Below are positions 1 to 7,796 of a stretch of DNA of 38,842 nt, piece after piece. Under the pieces are notes generated by a model that made no database searches, was not told the DNA's origin, and saw only the letters and a program-made list of their open reading frames with translations. The first letter of the stretch is position 1. Every line of letters begins with the position of its first letter. Position numbers and translations under genes: made by a program. Origin of the DNA: Lachnospiraceae bacterium (lineage in GTDB: Bacteria > Bacillota > Clostridia > Lachnospirales > Lachnospiraceae); NCBI GenBank assembly GCA_900757195.1, contig CAAEMZ010000044.1, positions 1-38,842 of the forward strand, given 5' to 3'.

Positions 1-1
1 A

Positions 2-739
2 ATCGACACGGGCTATGGCTTTGCGGATATCCGGGAAGTGGTGGAATCCATCACAGATCTTCCGCTGACGGTGGTCAATACCCATGGCCATGCCGATCAT
101 GCCGGAGGCAACCGGTATTTCGACCGGGTGTGGATGAATCCTGCGGACGAAGGAACCTACAGAGACTATCAGGTGAACCAGAAGCCGCTCATGGCCGCCC
201 GGTTTGAAACGGTACAGAAGGCAAAGAAAAAGCCGGATATATGGCCGGCGGATTTTGACCGGATGGCCTGGTATCATGCCGAGACCCGGGAGTTTCTATG
301 GCTGACGGAAGGACAGACCTTCCGGCTGGGAGAGGATCATTTCATTGAAACAATTTTTTTACCGGGGCATACCGGAGGCAGTACGATGTTTTTCGACTGG
401 AAACACCACATTCTTTTTGCCGGAGATAATCTGGACTATAGTCTGTGGCTGTTATTCGCAGACAGCGCGCCGCTTTATGCCTATCGAAATTATCTGCAGC
501 GGCTGGAAAAATATCCGGTGGCAGGAATTCTGCCGGCCCACCGGAAAAAGCTGCTTTCGCCCTGGCTTCTGAAACGAATGCCGGAGGCCATCGATCATCT
601 GGATATAGGGGACAGCCGGAATTTTTATCATCCGAGAACGGGAGTTCCCGCTCTGTTGTATAAAGAGCCTTTAAACGGCGAAAGTCCCGATGGTCTGGAT
701 ACGATTTATATTGTCTATCAGAGAAATAATATGGAATAG
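2..739 (+). CDS. MBL-fold metallohydrolase (5' end outside window)
   Basis: The reading frame is open from base 2, so the true start lies upstream of the window; about 245 residues are visible. The metallo-beta-lactamase metal-binding motif THGHADHAGG is encoded near bases 79-108. It is followed by the later ligands of the fold: GHTGGS (third histidine), FAGDN (bridging aspartate) and PAHRK (last histidine). The family hydrolyses varied substrates such as thioesters, lactones and RNA, and nothing here points to a specific one. It ends about 70 bases before sigK with no terminator between, so read-through into sigK is possible. The fold assignment is firm; the substrate is unknown. Confidence 0.85.
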   Translation: MDTGYGFADIREVVESITDLPLTVVNTHGHADHAGGNRYFDRVWMNPADEGTYRDYQVNQKPLMAARFETVQKAKKKPDIWPADFDRMAWYHAETREFLWLTEGQTFRLGEDHFIETIFLPGHTGGSTMFFDWKHHILFAGDNLDYSLWLLFADSAPLYAYRNYLQRLEKYPVAGILPAHRKKLLSPWLLKRMPEAIDHLDIGDSRNFYHPRTGVPALLYKEPLNGESPDGLDTIYIVYQRNNME

Positions 740-811
740 CCCGGAGGACAGACACAGCATCCCGAAGCGCCGCATAAACTAAGATAAAGGTCGCATAGGG
801 GTGCTTTTTTC

Positions 812-1438
812 TTGCAGTCATTTCCAAAACCATTGAGCAGCGAAGAAGAAGCCCGGTATCTGTCCAGGTATCAGGCCGGAGATATGGATGCGAAAAATAT
901 TCTTGTAGAGAAAAACCTGCGGCTGGTTGCCCATATTGTAAAAAAATATGCCGCCTCGGGCAGGGATATGGATGAACTGATCGCCATAGGGATTGTGGGA
1001 CTGGTGAAGGCCGTCAATACGTTCAAAGCGGAAAAGGGGAGCAGGCTTGGGACCTATGCTGCCCGGTGTATTGATAATGAACTTCTGATGATGCTTCGGA
1101 CGGAGCGGAAGCTGAACCGGGAGATTTCACTCTATGAGCCCATCGGGACGGACAAAGAGGGAAATGAAATCAGTTTTATTGATGTGGTCGAGGACACCTC
1201 GGAAAATGTGGTGGACCGCATGGTACTCTCGGAACGGATTCAGAAAATGTACCGGGCGATTGAAGATGTATTAAGTGACCGGGAACGGGAAATAATCTAT
1301 AGGAGATACGGATTGATGGGAATCCCGGAGACAACGCAGCGGGAGATCGGGCGCAGCCTTGGAATTTCCAGAAGTTATGTGAGCCGTATTGAAAAGAAGG
1401 CTCTGGAAAAACTGCGGAGCCATATGACCGGCCATTAG
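812..1438 (+). CDS. sigK: RNA polymerase sporulation sigma factor SigK
   Basis: Sigma-70 family factor of 208 residues for late mother-cell transcription during sporulation. Region 2 contains NLRLVAHIVKKYA, GIVGLVKAVNTF and TYAARCIDNE. The PIGTDKEGNEISFIDVV stretch is typical of SigK rather than SigE. The C-terminal helix-turn-helix ends in GISRSYVSRIEKKALEKL. The only start that fits is TTG at 812, 9-10 bases after AGGGG (797-801); an in-frame stop at 785-787 rules out a longer protein. The product therefore begins at FPKPLS, where mature Bacillus SigK begins, so the roughly 20-residue inhibitory pro-sequence is absent. The gene is continuous, with no skin-type insertion. Confidence 0.92.
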   Translation: MQSFPKPLSSEEEARYLSRYQAGDMDAKNILVEKNLRLVAHIVKKYAASGRDMDELIAIGIVGLVKAVNTFKAEKGSRLGTYAARCIDNELLMMLRTERKLNREISLYEPIGTDKEGNEISFIDVVEDTSENVVDRMVLSERIQKMYRAIEDVLSDREREIIYRRYGLMGIPETTQREIGRSLGISRSYVSRIEKKALEKLRSHMTGH

Positions 1439-1509
1439 AATTTCGGAAGGTCCGGATTGTTGGAAAGGCAGTTTTGTGGTATGATAATGAAATGAAGAGG
1501 AGGATGAAA

Positions 1510-2025
1510 ATGATACATATTTATTGCGGCAGCGGTAAGGGAAAAACAACTGCCGGAATGGGACTTTGTCTCAGGGCGGCCGGTGCCGGAAAAAAAGTTC
1601 TGATCTATCAGTTTTTAAAAGACAATACCTCCTCGGAACGTATCCTGTTAGAACAGGTGAAGGGAATTACGCTGCTGAAAGGTCCGGACCGGATGCGTTT
1701 TCTGAAGCATATGACACCGGAGGAAAAGCAGGAACTGGAGGCAGCCTATGAACAGGTGATCTTTAATATCGGCAGTCTGCTCTCACAGGCACCCTCCGCA
1801 GATGTGATTTTTCTGGATGAAGTGCTTTATGGAATATGCCGGGGAGTGATTTCCGAAGATACAGTGGCGGCGCTGATCGGAGCCTGGCCGGAAAAAGAAT
1901 GGATTCTGACCGGGCGTTATGAGGGCGGAAAGCTCTGGAGGATGGCGGATTATATTTCCGAGATCCATAAGGAAAAACATCCCTATGACCGGGGTGTGGC
2001 TGCCAGAAAAGGCATTGAATGTTGA
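1510..2025 (+). CDS. cobO: Corrinoid adenosyltransferase (CobO/BtuR type)
   Basis: This enzyme transfers the adenosyl group of ATP to the cobalt of a reduced corrinoid, making the adenosylcobalamin form. The P-loop GSGKGKTT sits at residues 7-14, preceded by the family-typical MIHIYCG start, and LRAAGAGKKVLIYQFLK follows. FLDEV is the Walker B region. At 171 residues it has normal length. ATG 1510 is chosen because AGAGGAGG ends about 7 bases upstream; the in-frame ATG at 1504 would be too close. The C-terminal EIHKEKHPYDRGVAARKGIE is typical of the family. cbiC follows 19 bases later, which supports a corrinoid role. Confidence 0.88.
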   Translation: MIHIYCGSGKGKTTAGMGLCLRAAGAGKKVLIYQFLKDNTSSERILLEQVKGITLLKGPDRMRFLKHMTPEEKQELEAAYEQVIFNIGSLLSQAPSADVIFLDEVLYGICRGVISEDTVAALIGAWPEKEWILTGRYEGGKLWRMADYISEIHKEKHPYDRGVAARKGIEC

Positions 2026-2044
2026 GAATGTACAGGAGGAACGA

Positions 2045-2686
2045 ATGCTTGAAGAAATCGAGATTGTAAAGCCGGGGGATATTGAGGCCCGGAGTATGGC
2101 GATCATTGACGAAATTATGGGAAGAACCGAGTGGCGGGAACCGGAACTTTCGGTCGTCCGCCGGTGTATTCATACATCCGCAGATTTTGATTATTCGAAA
2201 AATCTCCGTTTTTCCGAAGGCGCCTGTGAAAAAGCCATAGCGGCGCTGAAAAACGGTGCGGATATTGTGACGGATACGCGGATGGCTATGTCGGGCATTA
2301 ATAAAAAACGGCTGGCGGAATATGGCGGCCGGGTACATTGCTTTATCGATGATGAAACCGTCGCTGCGGAAGCAAAGGCCCGCGGGGTGACCCGGTCGTC
2401 CATCTGTATGGAACGGGGAGCCGGGATTTTGAAGCCGGTGATTTTTGCCATAGGCAATGCGCCGACAGCTCTGATCCGTCTCTATGAACTGATTGAGGAA
2501 GGCCGCGTCCGTCCGGAGCTGGTCATCGGCGTTCCGGTGGGATTTGTCAACGTGGTGGAATCCAAAAAACTGATGATGAAAACTCCGGGACCGTGGATTG
2601 TTGCGGAGGGAAGAAAGGGTGGAAGCAATATCGCCGCGGCCATATGCAACGCTCTGTTATACTATAAGAAAAAGGTGGAATCCTAA
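2045..2686 (+). CDS. cbiC: Cobalt-precorrin-8 methylmutase CbiC
   Basis: CbiC moves a methyl group from C-11 to C-12 of the corrin ring to form cobyrinate in anaerobic cobalamin synthesis. The catalytic histidine lies in RRCIHTSADFDY (about residue 43). Family blocks DTRMAMSGI, GNAPTAL and GVPVGFVNVVESK follow. Length is 213 residues, normal for the family. ATG 2045 has AGGAGGA at 2034-2040; a longer frame to 1919 would overlap cobO and lacks an RBS. It probably shares a transcript with cobO and plsC, whose ATG begins 2 bases after this stop. No other cbi gene is in the window. Confidence 0.9.
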   Translation: MLEEIEIVKPGDIEARSMAIIDEIMGRTEWREPELSVVRRCIHTSADFDYSKNLRFSEGACEKAIAALKNGADIVTDTRMAMSGINKKRLAEYGGRVHCFIDDETVAAEAKARGVTRSSICMERGAGILKPVIFAIGNAPTALIRLYELIEEGRVRPELVIGVPVGFVNVVESKKLMMKTPGPWIVAEGRKGGSNIAAAICNALLYYKKKVES

Positions 2687-2687
2687 T

Positions 2688-3431
2688 ATGGAACGAATTA
2701 TTTTGATGGTTATCCGTCTGATCTACAAAGTGCCGGAATGGTGGTTTAAAATCTGCCGCTATGGCAAAGACGAAAATTTTGAAAAGTACAGTGAAGAAAA
2801 GCGTTATGCCGTGCTTCAGGAGCTGACACAGCGGGCCAACAGAGCCGGAAGAGTGGAAGTTCAGTGCTATGGCAGGGAGAATCTTCCAAAGGATAACGGA
2901 TATATTATTTTTCCGAATCATCAGGGACTTTTTGATACCCTTCTTTTTTTCGAAACCCATGGCCGTTTCTTTTCATTTGTGATGAAAAAAGAAGTTCAAA
3001 ACGCACTTCTTGTGAAACAGATCGCCCGTCTGGTCCATGCCAAGGCTATGGACCGTTCCGATGTCCGACAGTCGATGACGGTCATTAAGCAGGTGGCAGA
3101 GGAAGTCAAACAGGGAAGAAATTATATTATTTTTGCAGAAGGGACCCGGAGCCGCAACGGAAATAAACTGCTTCCATTTAAGGGCGGCGCCTTCAAAAGT
3201 GCGGTTTATGCCAAATGTCCGATTGTCCCTGCGGCGGTGATCGATTCCTATAAAGCCTTTGATATTCATTCTGTTAAAAAAATGACGGCCCAGGTCCACT
3301 ATCTGGAGCCGATTGCCTATGAAACATATAAAGGAATGAAAACCGGGGAGATTGCGGAAATGGTAAAAAGCCGGATCGAAGCGGTGATTGAAAAGTATGG
3401 TCCGGAAGCGGAGGAATCTTCGGCAAATTAA
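2688..3431 (+). CDS. plsC: 1-acyl-sn-glycerol-3-phosphate acyltransferase (PlsC family)
   Basis: Membrane-associated acyltransferase that adds the second acyl chain to lysophosphatidic acid in phospholipid synthesis. Acyltransferase motif I is NHQGLFD (residues 77-83, the NHx4D form) and motif III is EGTRSR (residues 151-156), followed by PFKGGAFKSA and the CPIVPAAVID block. Length is 247 residues. ATG 2688 starts one base after the cbiC stop, with GGTGG upstream, suggesting translational coupling. The family also includes lyso-lipid and ornithine-lipid acyltransferases, so the exact acceptor is inferred. Transcription appears to end before the separate promoter at 3432. Confidence 0.85.
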   Translation: MERIILMVIRLIYKVPEWWFKICRYGKDENFEKYSEEKRYAVLQELTQRANRAGRVEVQCYGRENLPKDNGYIIFPNHQGLFDTLLFFETHGRFFSFVMKKEVQNALLVKQIARLVHAKAMDRSDVRQSMTVIKQVAEEVKQGRNYIIFAEGTRSRNGNKLLPFKGGAFKSAVYAKCPIVPAAVIDSYKAFDIHSVKKMTAQVHYLEPIAYETYKGMKTGEIAEMVKSRIEAVIEKYGPEAEESSAN

Positions 3432-3460
3432 TTGACTTTATTGAAGTATAATGTTAATAT
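3432..3460 (+). promoter_or_regulatory. Promoter of the YerC-like gene
   Basis: TTGACT at 3432-3437 and TAATAT at 3455-3460 are separated by 17 bases. An extended -10 TGT precedes the second hexamer. It begins immediately after the plsC stop codon. Confidence 0.6.
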
Positions 3461-3506
3461 ATAAACGATGATTTCGAAATTCACAGTGTTAAAGGAGGGA
3501 CTGTCT

Positions 3507-3806
3507 ATGAATAAGAAGATACGAACTGCCGCAGTAGAAACCTTGTTTAATGCGATTATTAAACTGGAAACAGTTGATGAATGTTTTGACTTTTTTGAAG
3601 ATCTGGCGACGATTAATGAAATCCTTTCGCTGTCCCAGCGATTTGAAGTGGCCAGAATGCTTCGCCAGCATAAAACATATCTGGAGATTGCAGAGAAGAC
3701 AGGTGCGTCTACCGCAACGATCAGTCGTGTGAACCGTTCCCTGAACTATGGAAATGATGGTTATGATCTGGCGATTCAGCGGATTCAGGATAACCAGGAA
3801 GAATAA
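3507..3806 (+). CDS. YerC/YecD family TrpR-related DNA-binding protein
   Basis: Small protein of 99 residues with a TrpR-like helix-turn-helix. The LSLSQRFEVARML segment, then YLEIAEKTGASTATISRVNRSLNYG, matches the YerC family. That family is related to the tryptophan repressor, but its target in Firmicutes is not settled from anything visible here. ATG 3507 has AAAGGAGGG eight bases upstream; the frame extends to 3468 but without a usable RBS. It has its own promoter and ends at a strong bidirectional terminator, so it is monocistronic. Confidence 0.85.
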   Translation: MNKKIRTAAVETLFNAIIKLETVDECFDFFEDLATINEILSLSQRFEVARMLRQHKTYLEIAEKTGASTATISRVNRSLNYGNDGYDLAIQRIQDNQEE

Positions 3807-3845
3807 AAAATGCCTGTTTCTCGATGAGAGAAACAGGCATTTTTT
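3805..3845. terminator. Bidirectional intrinsic terminator
   Basis: The arms TGCCTGTTTCTC (3811-3822) and GAGAAACAGGCA (3828-3839) form a perfect 12-bp stem with a 5-base loop. A-run 3805-3810 and T-run 3840-3845 flank it, so it can end both the YerC transcript and the convergent DUF1836 transcript. Confidence 0.92.
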
Positions 3846-3846
3846 C

Positions 3847-4473
3847 TCAGCGCTTCTTTTTTTCGTCCGTTTCGTTCTCCGGAAAATCAAAAGAATCAAT
3901 GAGTTTTTCAATCAGTTGTTTTTTCATATAGACATCACAGGAAAGCAGAGCGACCATGGAAAGCAGCTGCAGGTATTCCTGGTCACCGGCATCGGCATCC
4001 GGGAAAATATTTAAGGCGTCTTCGGAAAGCCGGCGGATATCTTCACCGATGCGTTTGGCCTGAAGGGGTTCCTGTCCCATAATGTGGCTGTAAAGCCAGG
4101 ACATGTCCGTGCCGTCCTCATTCTGAAAATAACGGCGGGTCATCGGAGTGAGAAGCTTCTGTATATCTGTGATGGAAAGAATATTTTTAAAATAATAAAT
4201 AAAAATCAAAAGAAGCATGTGATCTTTGGAATACTTCTTCTTATCCGGCGGTGGAAGGAGCCGGTTTTTAGCATAGTTGTTAATCATGGTTTTTGTCAGA
4301 ATTTTGTCCTCCGGATAGCGTTTGGAATGTTCCAGATGGCTGTTCATAAAGGTGGTCACCTGATCCATATAGAGGTCGATGTTCGGTAAATCCGATGCGG
4401 AAATCGGCTGGCGTTCTTCCATATGATTGATAAAGTCATTTAAAATGTTTTGTATTGAAGGAAAATTTTCCAT
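3847..4473 (-). CDS. DUF1836 domain-containing protein
   Basis: Protein of 208 residues of the DUF1836 family, found mainly in Clostridia and related Firmicutes. The central part (about residues 70-130) contains LTKTMINNYAKNRLLPPPDK and then a YSKDH helix and LLIFIYYFKNILSITDIQKLL. This resembles the MerR-type winged helix in which a regulator chooses its DNA site, so a transcription-factor role is plausible but not shown. The start ATG is preceded on the minus strand by AGGAG about 9 bases away. A strong promoter lies at 4522-4549. The C-terminus is charged (ENETDEKKKR). No ligand domain is recognised. Confidence 0.82.
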   Translation of the reverse strand: MENFPSIQNILNDFINHMEERQPISASDLPNIDLYMDQVTTFMNSHLEHSKRYPEDKILTKTMINNYAKNRLLPPPDKKKYSKDHMLLLIFIYYFKNILSITDIQKLLTPMTRRYFQNEDGTDMSWLYSHIMGQEPLQAKRIGEDIRRLSEDALNIFPDADAGDQEYLQLLSMVALLSCDVYMKKQLIEKLIDSFDFPENETDEKKKR

Positions 4474-4521
4474 AGATTCACGCTCCTGTAAATATTCGGG
4501 TTAAACCCTCTGCTATGTCTT

Positions 4522-4549
4522 ATTATATCGATTTTCAGAAAAAAGTCAA
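4522..4549 (-). promoter_or_regulatory. Promoter of the DUF1836 gene
   Basis: Read on the minus strand, TTGACT (4549-4544) and TATAAT (4527-4522) are separated by 16 bases. The leader to the start codon at 4473 is about 40 bases. Confidence 0.75.
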
Positions 4550-4601
4550 TGAAAACACAGGATATGGTTTTGAAAACTATATTGCGGATGGAGGTGGAAA
4601 A

Positions 4602-5555
4602 TTGGAAATGGATAAGGGGCTGACATGTAAGGCGGCAAACCGTATTTTGCTGATGACCACAGTGCTGAGTATCGGTATTCAGTTTCTTATGGTTTTTCTC
4701 GGAATCCGGCAGACACCGCTGCTTCTTCTGGGAACCCAGTTGTCGGTGCTTTTGGTTCCGCTCATCGGGGCCGGAATTCTTCAGATGGATATCCGCAGGG
4801 AACTTCATCTGTATCCGATTTCCTGGAGAACATTTATCTTTACTTTTTTAGTGATTGTCTGTGCCTATCCGACGATATCTCTGCTGAATCTGATTTCTAT
4901 GTTTTTTGTGGATAATGCGGTGGCAGGGATCGCCCTGGACATTTATGAAAACGGCTATGTTTTTTCGATGCTGGTAATGGCTCTCCTCCCGGCAATCGGT
5001 GAGGAGCTTCTCGTTCGGGGGATGATTTACCGCAGTTACCGGAAAAAATCACCGGTACGGGCATTGATTTTGTCAGCCCTGGTTTTCGGGATGCTCCATA
5101 TGAATTTTAACCAGATGCCCTATGCTGTTTTTCTCGGAATTCTTATGGTTCTTATGATGGAAGCCTGCGATTCGATCGTGGCGCCGATGTGCATGCATTT
5201 TTTTATGAATGGTATTTCAACGACGGTGGGGTATTTTTCATCGGATATTCTCAGAGCCCAGGCAGAGGCCGGATATCATCCAGAGGCCCTTGCTGGCTCT
5301 GAAACAGGAATGATGGCAGGTCTGCTTTCGGTGCTTACGCTTGTGATCGCTACGCTGCCTCTGGCAGTTCTCATTATTTACGCAGTATTTCGTATGCATC
5401 ATCGGAAAATTTCCGAAGTTTTCAAAAAAGAAGGGAAGGATTCCGGAGATGAAAGACTGCCGGAGGTTCAGGAAGAGGAACATATTTTAGACATATGGCT
5501 GATTCTGGCGCTGCTTGTCATGGTGGTTATGATCGTTTTAAATACATTGGCCTGA
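4602..5555 (+). CDS. CPBP family intramembrane metalloprotease
   Basis: Polytopic membrane protein of about 317 residues with the three motifs of the CPBP (Rce1/Abi-type) glutamic protease family. These are EELLVRG (EExxxR, residues 134-139), FGMLH (FxxxH, 162-166) and HFFMN (HxxxN, 199-203). Hydrophobic segments lie near residues 14-35, 37-60, 78-102 and 120-134, and again at the C-terminus after an acidic loop (VQEEEHILD). GGAGGTGG at 4590-4597 favours a TTG start at 4602; ATG 4608 is the alternative. Substrate unknown: the family includes prenyl-protein proteases, bacteriocin-immunity proteins and ABI proteins. Confidence 0.85.
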   Translation: MEMDKGLTCKAANRILLMTTVLSIGIQFLMVFLGIRQTPLLLLGTQLSVLLVPLIGAGILQMDIRRELHLYPISWRTFIFTFLVIVCAYPTISLLNLISMFFVDNAVAGIALDIYENGYVFSMLVMALLPAIGEELLVRGMIYRSYRKKSPVRALILSALVFGMLHMNFNQMPYAVFLGILMVLMMEACDSIVAPMCMHFFMNGISTTVGYFSSDILRAQAEAGYHPEALAGSETGMMAGLLSVLTLVIATLPLAVLIIYAVFRMHHRKISEVFKKEGKDSGDERLPEVQEEEHILDIWLILALLVMVVMIVLNTLA

Positions 5556-5567
5556 GAAAGGAAGGTT

Positions 5568-6695
5568 ATGAAAAGTAAAGTTGTTTTGCTCAGATGCCCG
5601 GATTATGACGGGAAAAAAATAAAAGAGGAGCTCCGCTGGGGGATGGCGCAGCTCGGCGGAGTGGAAAGGTTTTTTTCAAGGGAAGAAAAGATTTTGCTGA
5701 AACCGAATCTTCTCAGAAAGGCGGCTCCGGAAAGCGCTGTTGTGACCCATCCCGCAGTTGTTTCTGCGATGGCGGAACTGCTTTTAGAGGCTGGATGCCG
5801 GAAATTGTCCTATGGAGATTCGGTGGGCGTCGGTTCCATGGAAAAAATCGCAGAAGGCTGCGGCCTGGCGGATGCCATGAAAGAGCTGGCCATTCCGATG
5901 GCAGATTTTAATGCATGTGTTCGGACAGAATACCCGGAAGGGAAGATGGCCAGACGGTTCCATATGGCGAAGGCGGTCACAGAAGCCGATGCCCTTTTAA
6001 ATCTGTCCAAAATGAAAACCCATCAGCTGGAACGGATGACAGGAGCCGTAAAAAATATGTATGGCTGTATTCAGGGACTTCACAAAGCCAAAGGCCATAC
6101 CAGATATTCCAATGCGGAAAGCTTTGCCCGGATGCTGGTGGATTTAAACCGTTATGTCCGGCCGCGGCTCTATGTGATGGACGGCATTACGGCCATGGAG
6201 GGAAACGGCCCCGCCTCGGGAAACCCGGTGGCGATGGGAGTCATGCTTATATCGGCCGACCCGGTGGCTCTGGACAGCGTCTGCTGTTCACTGATGCATC
6301 TGAAACCGGATCTGGTACCGACGAATGTCCAGGGGGCAAAAATGGGCCTGGGTGTCTGGAAGGATGACGCCATTGATGTAATTACCCGGGAGGGGATTCT
6401 GAGTCCTCTGCAGGCGGGAGAGCGTTATGGCAAAGCGGATTTCGATGTTGAGCGTGGGAAAAAGGTCCGGCGTCTGTGGCGGCAGATCCGATGGATTTCC
6501 AGGCATTTTCAGCGCAGGCCCTATATTGTGGAAAGCCGGTGTATTCGCTGCGGCATCTGTGTCGAAGCCTGCCCGGTGGAAGGAAAAGCCATTTCCCTGA
6601 CAAAACCCCAGGCTCCGGTCTATGATTATAAAAAATGTATCGCCTGCTTCTGCTGCCAGGAAATGTGTCCGCAGAAAGCGATTCAGGTGAAGTAG
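5568..6695 (+). CDS. DUF362 protein with C-terminal 2[4Fe-4S] ferredoxin domain
   Basis: Protein of 375 residues. The N-terminal 300 residues are the DUF362 domain, with LLKPNLLRKAAPESAVVTHP, LSKMKTHQLERMTGAVKNM and MDGITAMEGNGPASGNP blocks. The C-terminus holds two clusters of the bacterial ferredoxin type, CIRCGICVEACP and CIACFCCQEMCP, each able to ligate a [4Fe-4S] centre. A cytoplasmic redox role is likely; the reaction of DUF362 is not established. The ATG is closely preceded by AAGGAAGG and lies 12 bases after the CPBP gene, so the two may share a transcript. Confidence 0.88.
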   Translation: MKSKVVLLRCPDYDGKKIKEELRWGMAQLGGVERFFSREEKILLKPNLLRKAAPESAVVTHPAVVSAMAELLLEAGCRKLSYGDSVGVGSMEKIAEGCGLADAMKELAIPMADFNACVRTEYPEGKMARRFHMAKAVTEADALLNLSKMKTHQLERMTGAVKNMYGCIQGLHKAKGHTRYSNAESFARMLVDLNRYVRPRLYVMDGITAMEGNGPASGNPVAMGVMLISADPVALDSVCCSLMHLKPDLVPTNVQGAKMGLGVWKDDAIDVITREGILSPLQAGERYGKADFDVERGKKVRRLWRQIRWISRHFQRRPYIVESRCIRCGICVEACPVEGKAISLTKPQAPVYDYKKCIACFCCQEMCPQKAIQVK

Positions 6696-6754
6696 GTGAG
6701 ACACCAAATAGCCTTTCATGAATACTATATATTAGTTTAGATGGGAGGTTAATT

Positions 6755-7738
6755 ATGCGAAAAAAATGGTTATTGCCCGTACTGGCTCTGGCGGTACTGG
6801 CCTTTGCGCTGACAGGATGTGGTAAACAGAGCAGTGGACTTAAGAAAGTCCGGCTTCAGGAGGTGGCTCATTCCATCTTCTACGCACCGATGTATGTGGC
6901 CCTGGAAGAAGGTTATTTCGAAGAGGAAGGGCTGGATGTGGAACTGAAAAACGGCAATGGCGCGGATAAGGTGATGACAGCGATGATTGCCGGAGAGGCG
7001 GATATCGGCTTTATGGGGCCGGAAGCGACGATTTATGTGTATAATGAAGGCAATGAAAATTATGGGGTGAATTTTGCACAGCTCACCCAGAGGGCCGGAA
7101 ATTTCCTCGTAGGACGCGGGGCAGACCCGGATTTTAAATGGTCGGATTTAAAGGGGAAAACGGTTATCGGCGGCCGGGCAGGCGGTATGCCCCAGATGGT
7201 TTTTGAATACATTCTGAAAATGAACGGTCTGGACCCGAAAAAGGATGTCAACATTATTCAGAATATTGATTTCGGTGTGACGGCGGAAGCTTTTGTCGGC
7301 GGTACCGGCGATTATACCGTAGAATTTGAACCCCATGCGACGGGGGTGGAAAAGGACGGCTCCGGCGCGGTCATCGCATCTCTTGGCGTGGATTCGGGCT
7401 ATGTGCCGTATACCTGTTTTTCTGCGCTGGAATCCTATATGAATGAACACCCGGATGTGATCCAGAGCTTCGTTAAGGGAATTCAGAAGGGCTTAGACTA
7501 TGTCAACAGCCACAGCAGCGAGGAAATTGCAAAAATCATTCAGCCTCAGTTTGAGGAAACGGATTTTGATACGCTGAAAACCATTGTGGAGCGGTATCAC
7601 AGCCAGGATACGTGGAAGAAGGATACCGTCTTTACCGAGGAGGCCTTCGAACTGCTTCAGAACATTCTGGAAGAAGCCGGAGTGCTGGAAAAACGGGTGG
7701 ATTATGACGACCTTGTAACGACCAAGTTTTCAAAATAG
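6755..7738 (+). CDS. ABC transporter substrate-binding lipoprotein (NMT1/SsuA-like)
   Basis: Lipoprotein of 327 residues. The signal peptide ends in LTGCGK (lipobox LTGC, Cys about residue 22). The mature part has the NMT1/THI5-SsuA-TauA layout: FYAPMYVALEEGYFEEEGLDVEL, then MTAMIAGEADIGFMGPEA and DLKGKTVIGGRAGGMPQM. The family binds sulfonates, nitrate or thiamine-pyrimidine precursors outside the membrane. GGGAGG lies 7 bases before the ATG. No permease or ATPase gene adjoins it; the neighbours are a ferredoxin protein and an OLD-type nuclease. The substrate cannot be read from the sequence. Confidence 0.86.
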   Translation: MRKKWLLPVLALAVLAFALTGCGKQSSGLKKVRLQEVAHSIFYAPMYVALEEGYFEEEGLDVELKNGNGADKVMTAMIAGEADIGFMGPEATIYVYNEGNENYGVNFAQLTQRAGNFLVGRGADPDFKWSDLKGKTVIGGRAGGMPQMVFEYILKMNGLDPKKDVNIIQNIDFGVTAEAFVGGTGDYTVEFEPHATGVEKDGSGAVIASLGVDSGYVPYTCFSALESYMNEHPDVIQSFVKGIQKGLDYVNSHSSEEIAKIIQPQFEETDFDTLKTIVERYHSQDTWKKDTVFTEEAFELLQNILEEAGVLEKRVDYDDLVTTKFSK

Positions 7739-7751
7739 ATGAAAAAACAAA

Positions 7752-7771
7752 CAGGGCTGGCAACAGCCCTG
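7752..7771 (+). other. GNRA-loop hairpin between lipoprotein and OLD genes
   Basis: CAGGGCTG (7752-7759) pairs perfectly with CAGCCCTG (7764-7771) around a GCAA tetraloop. No T-run follows (GATTTAAAG), so it is not a classical terminator. It could protect the 3' end of the lipoprotein message or weaken read-through. Confidence 0.6.
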
Positions 7772-7796
7772 GATTTAAAGAGAAGGGGGCATGGAT

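Noticed and set aside
1763..2338. 191-codon minus-strand frame across cobO and cbiC
   Set aside because: Antisense shadow of two well-defined genes; composition is odd and no start signal is present.
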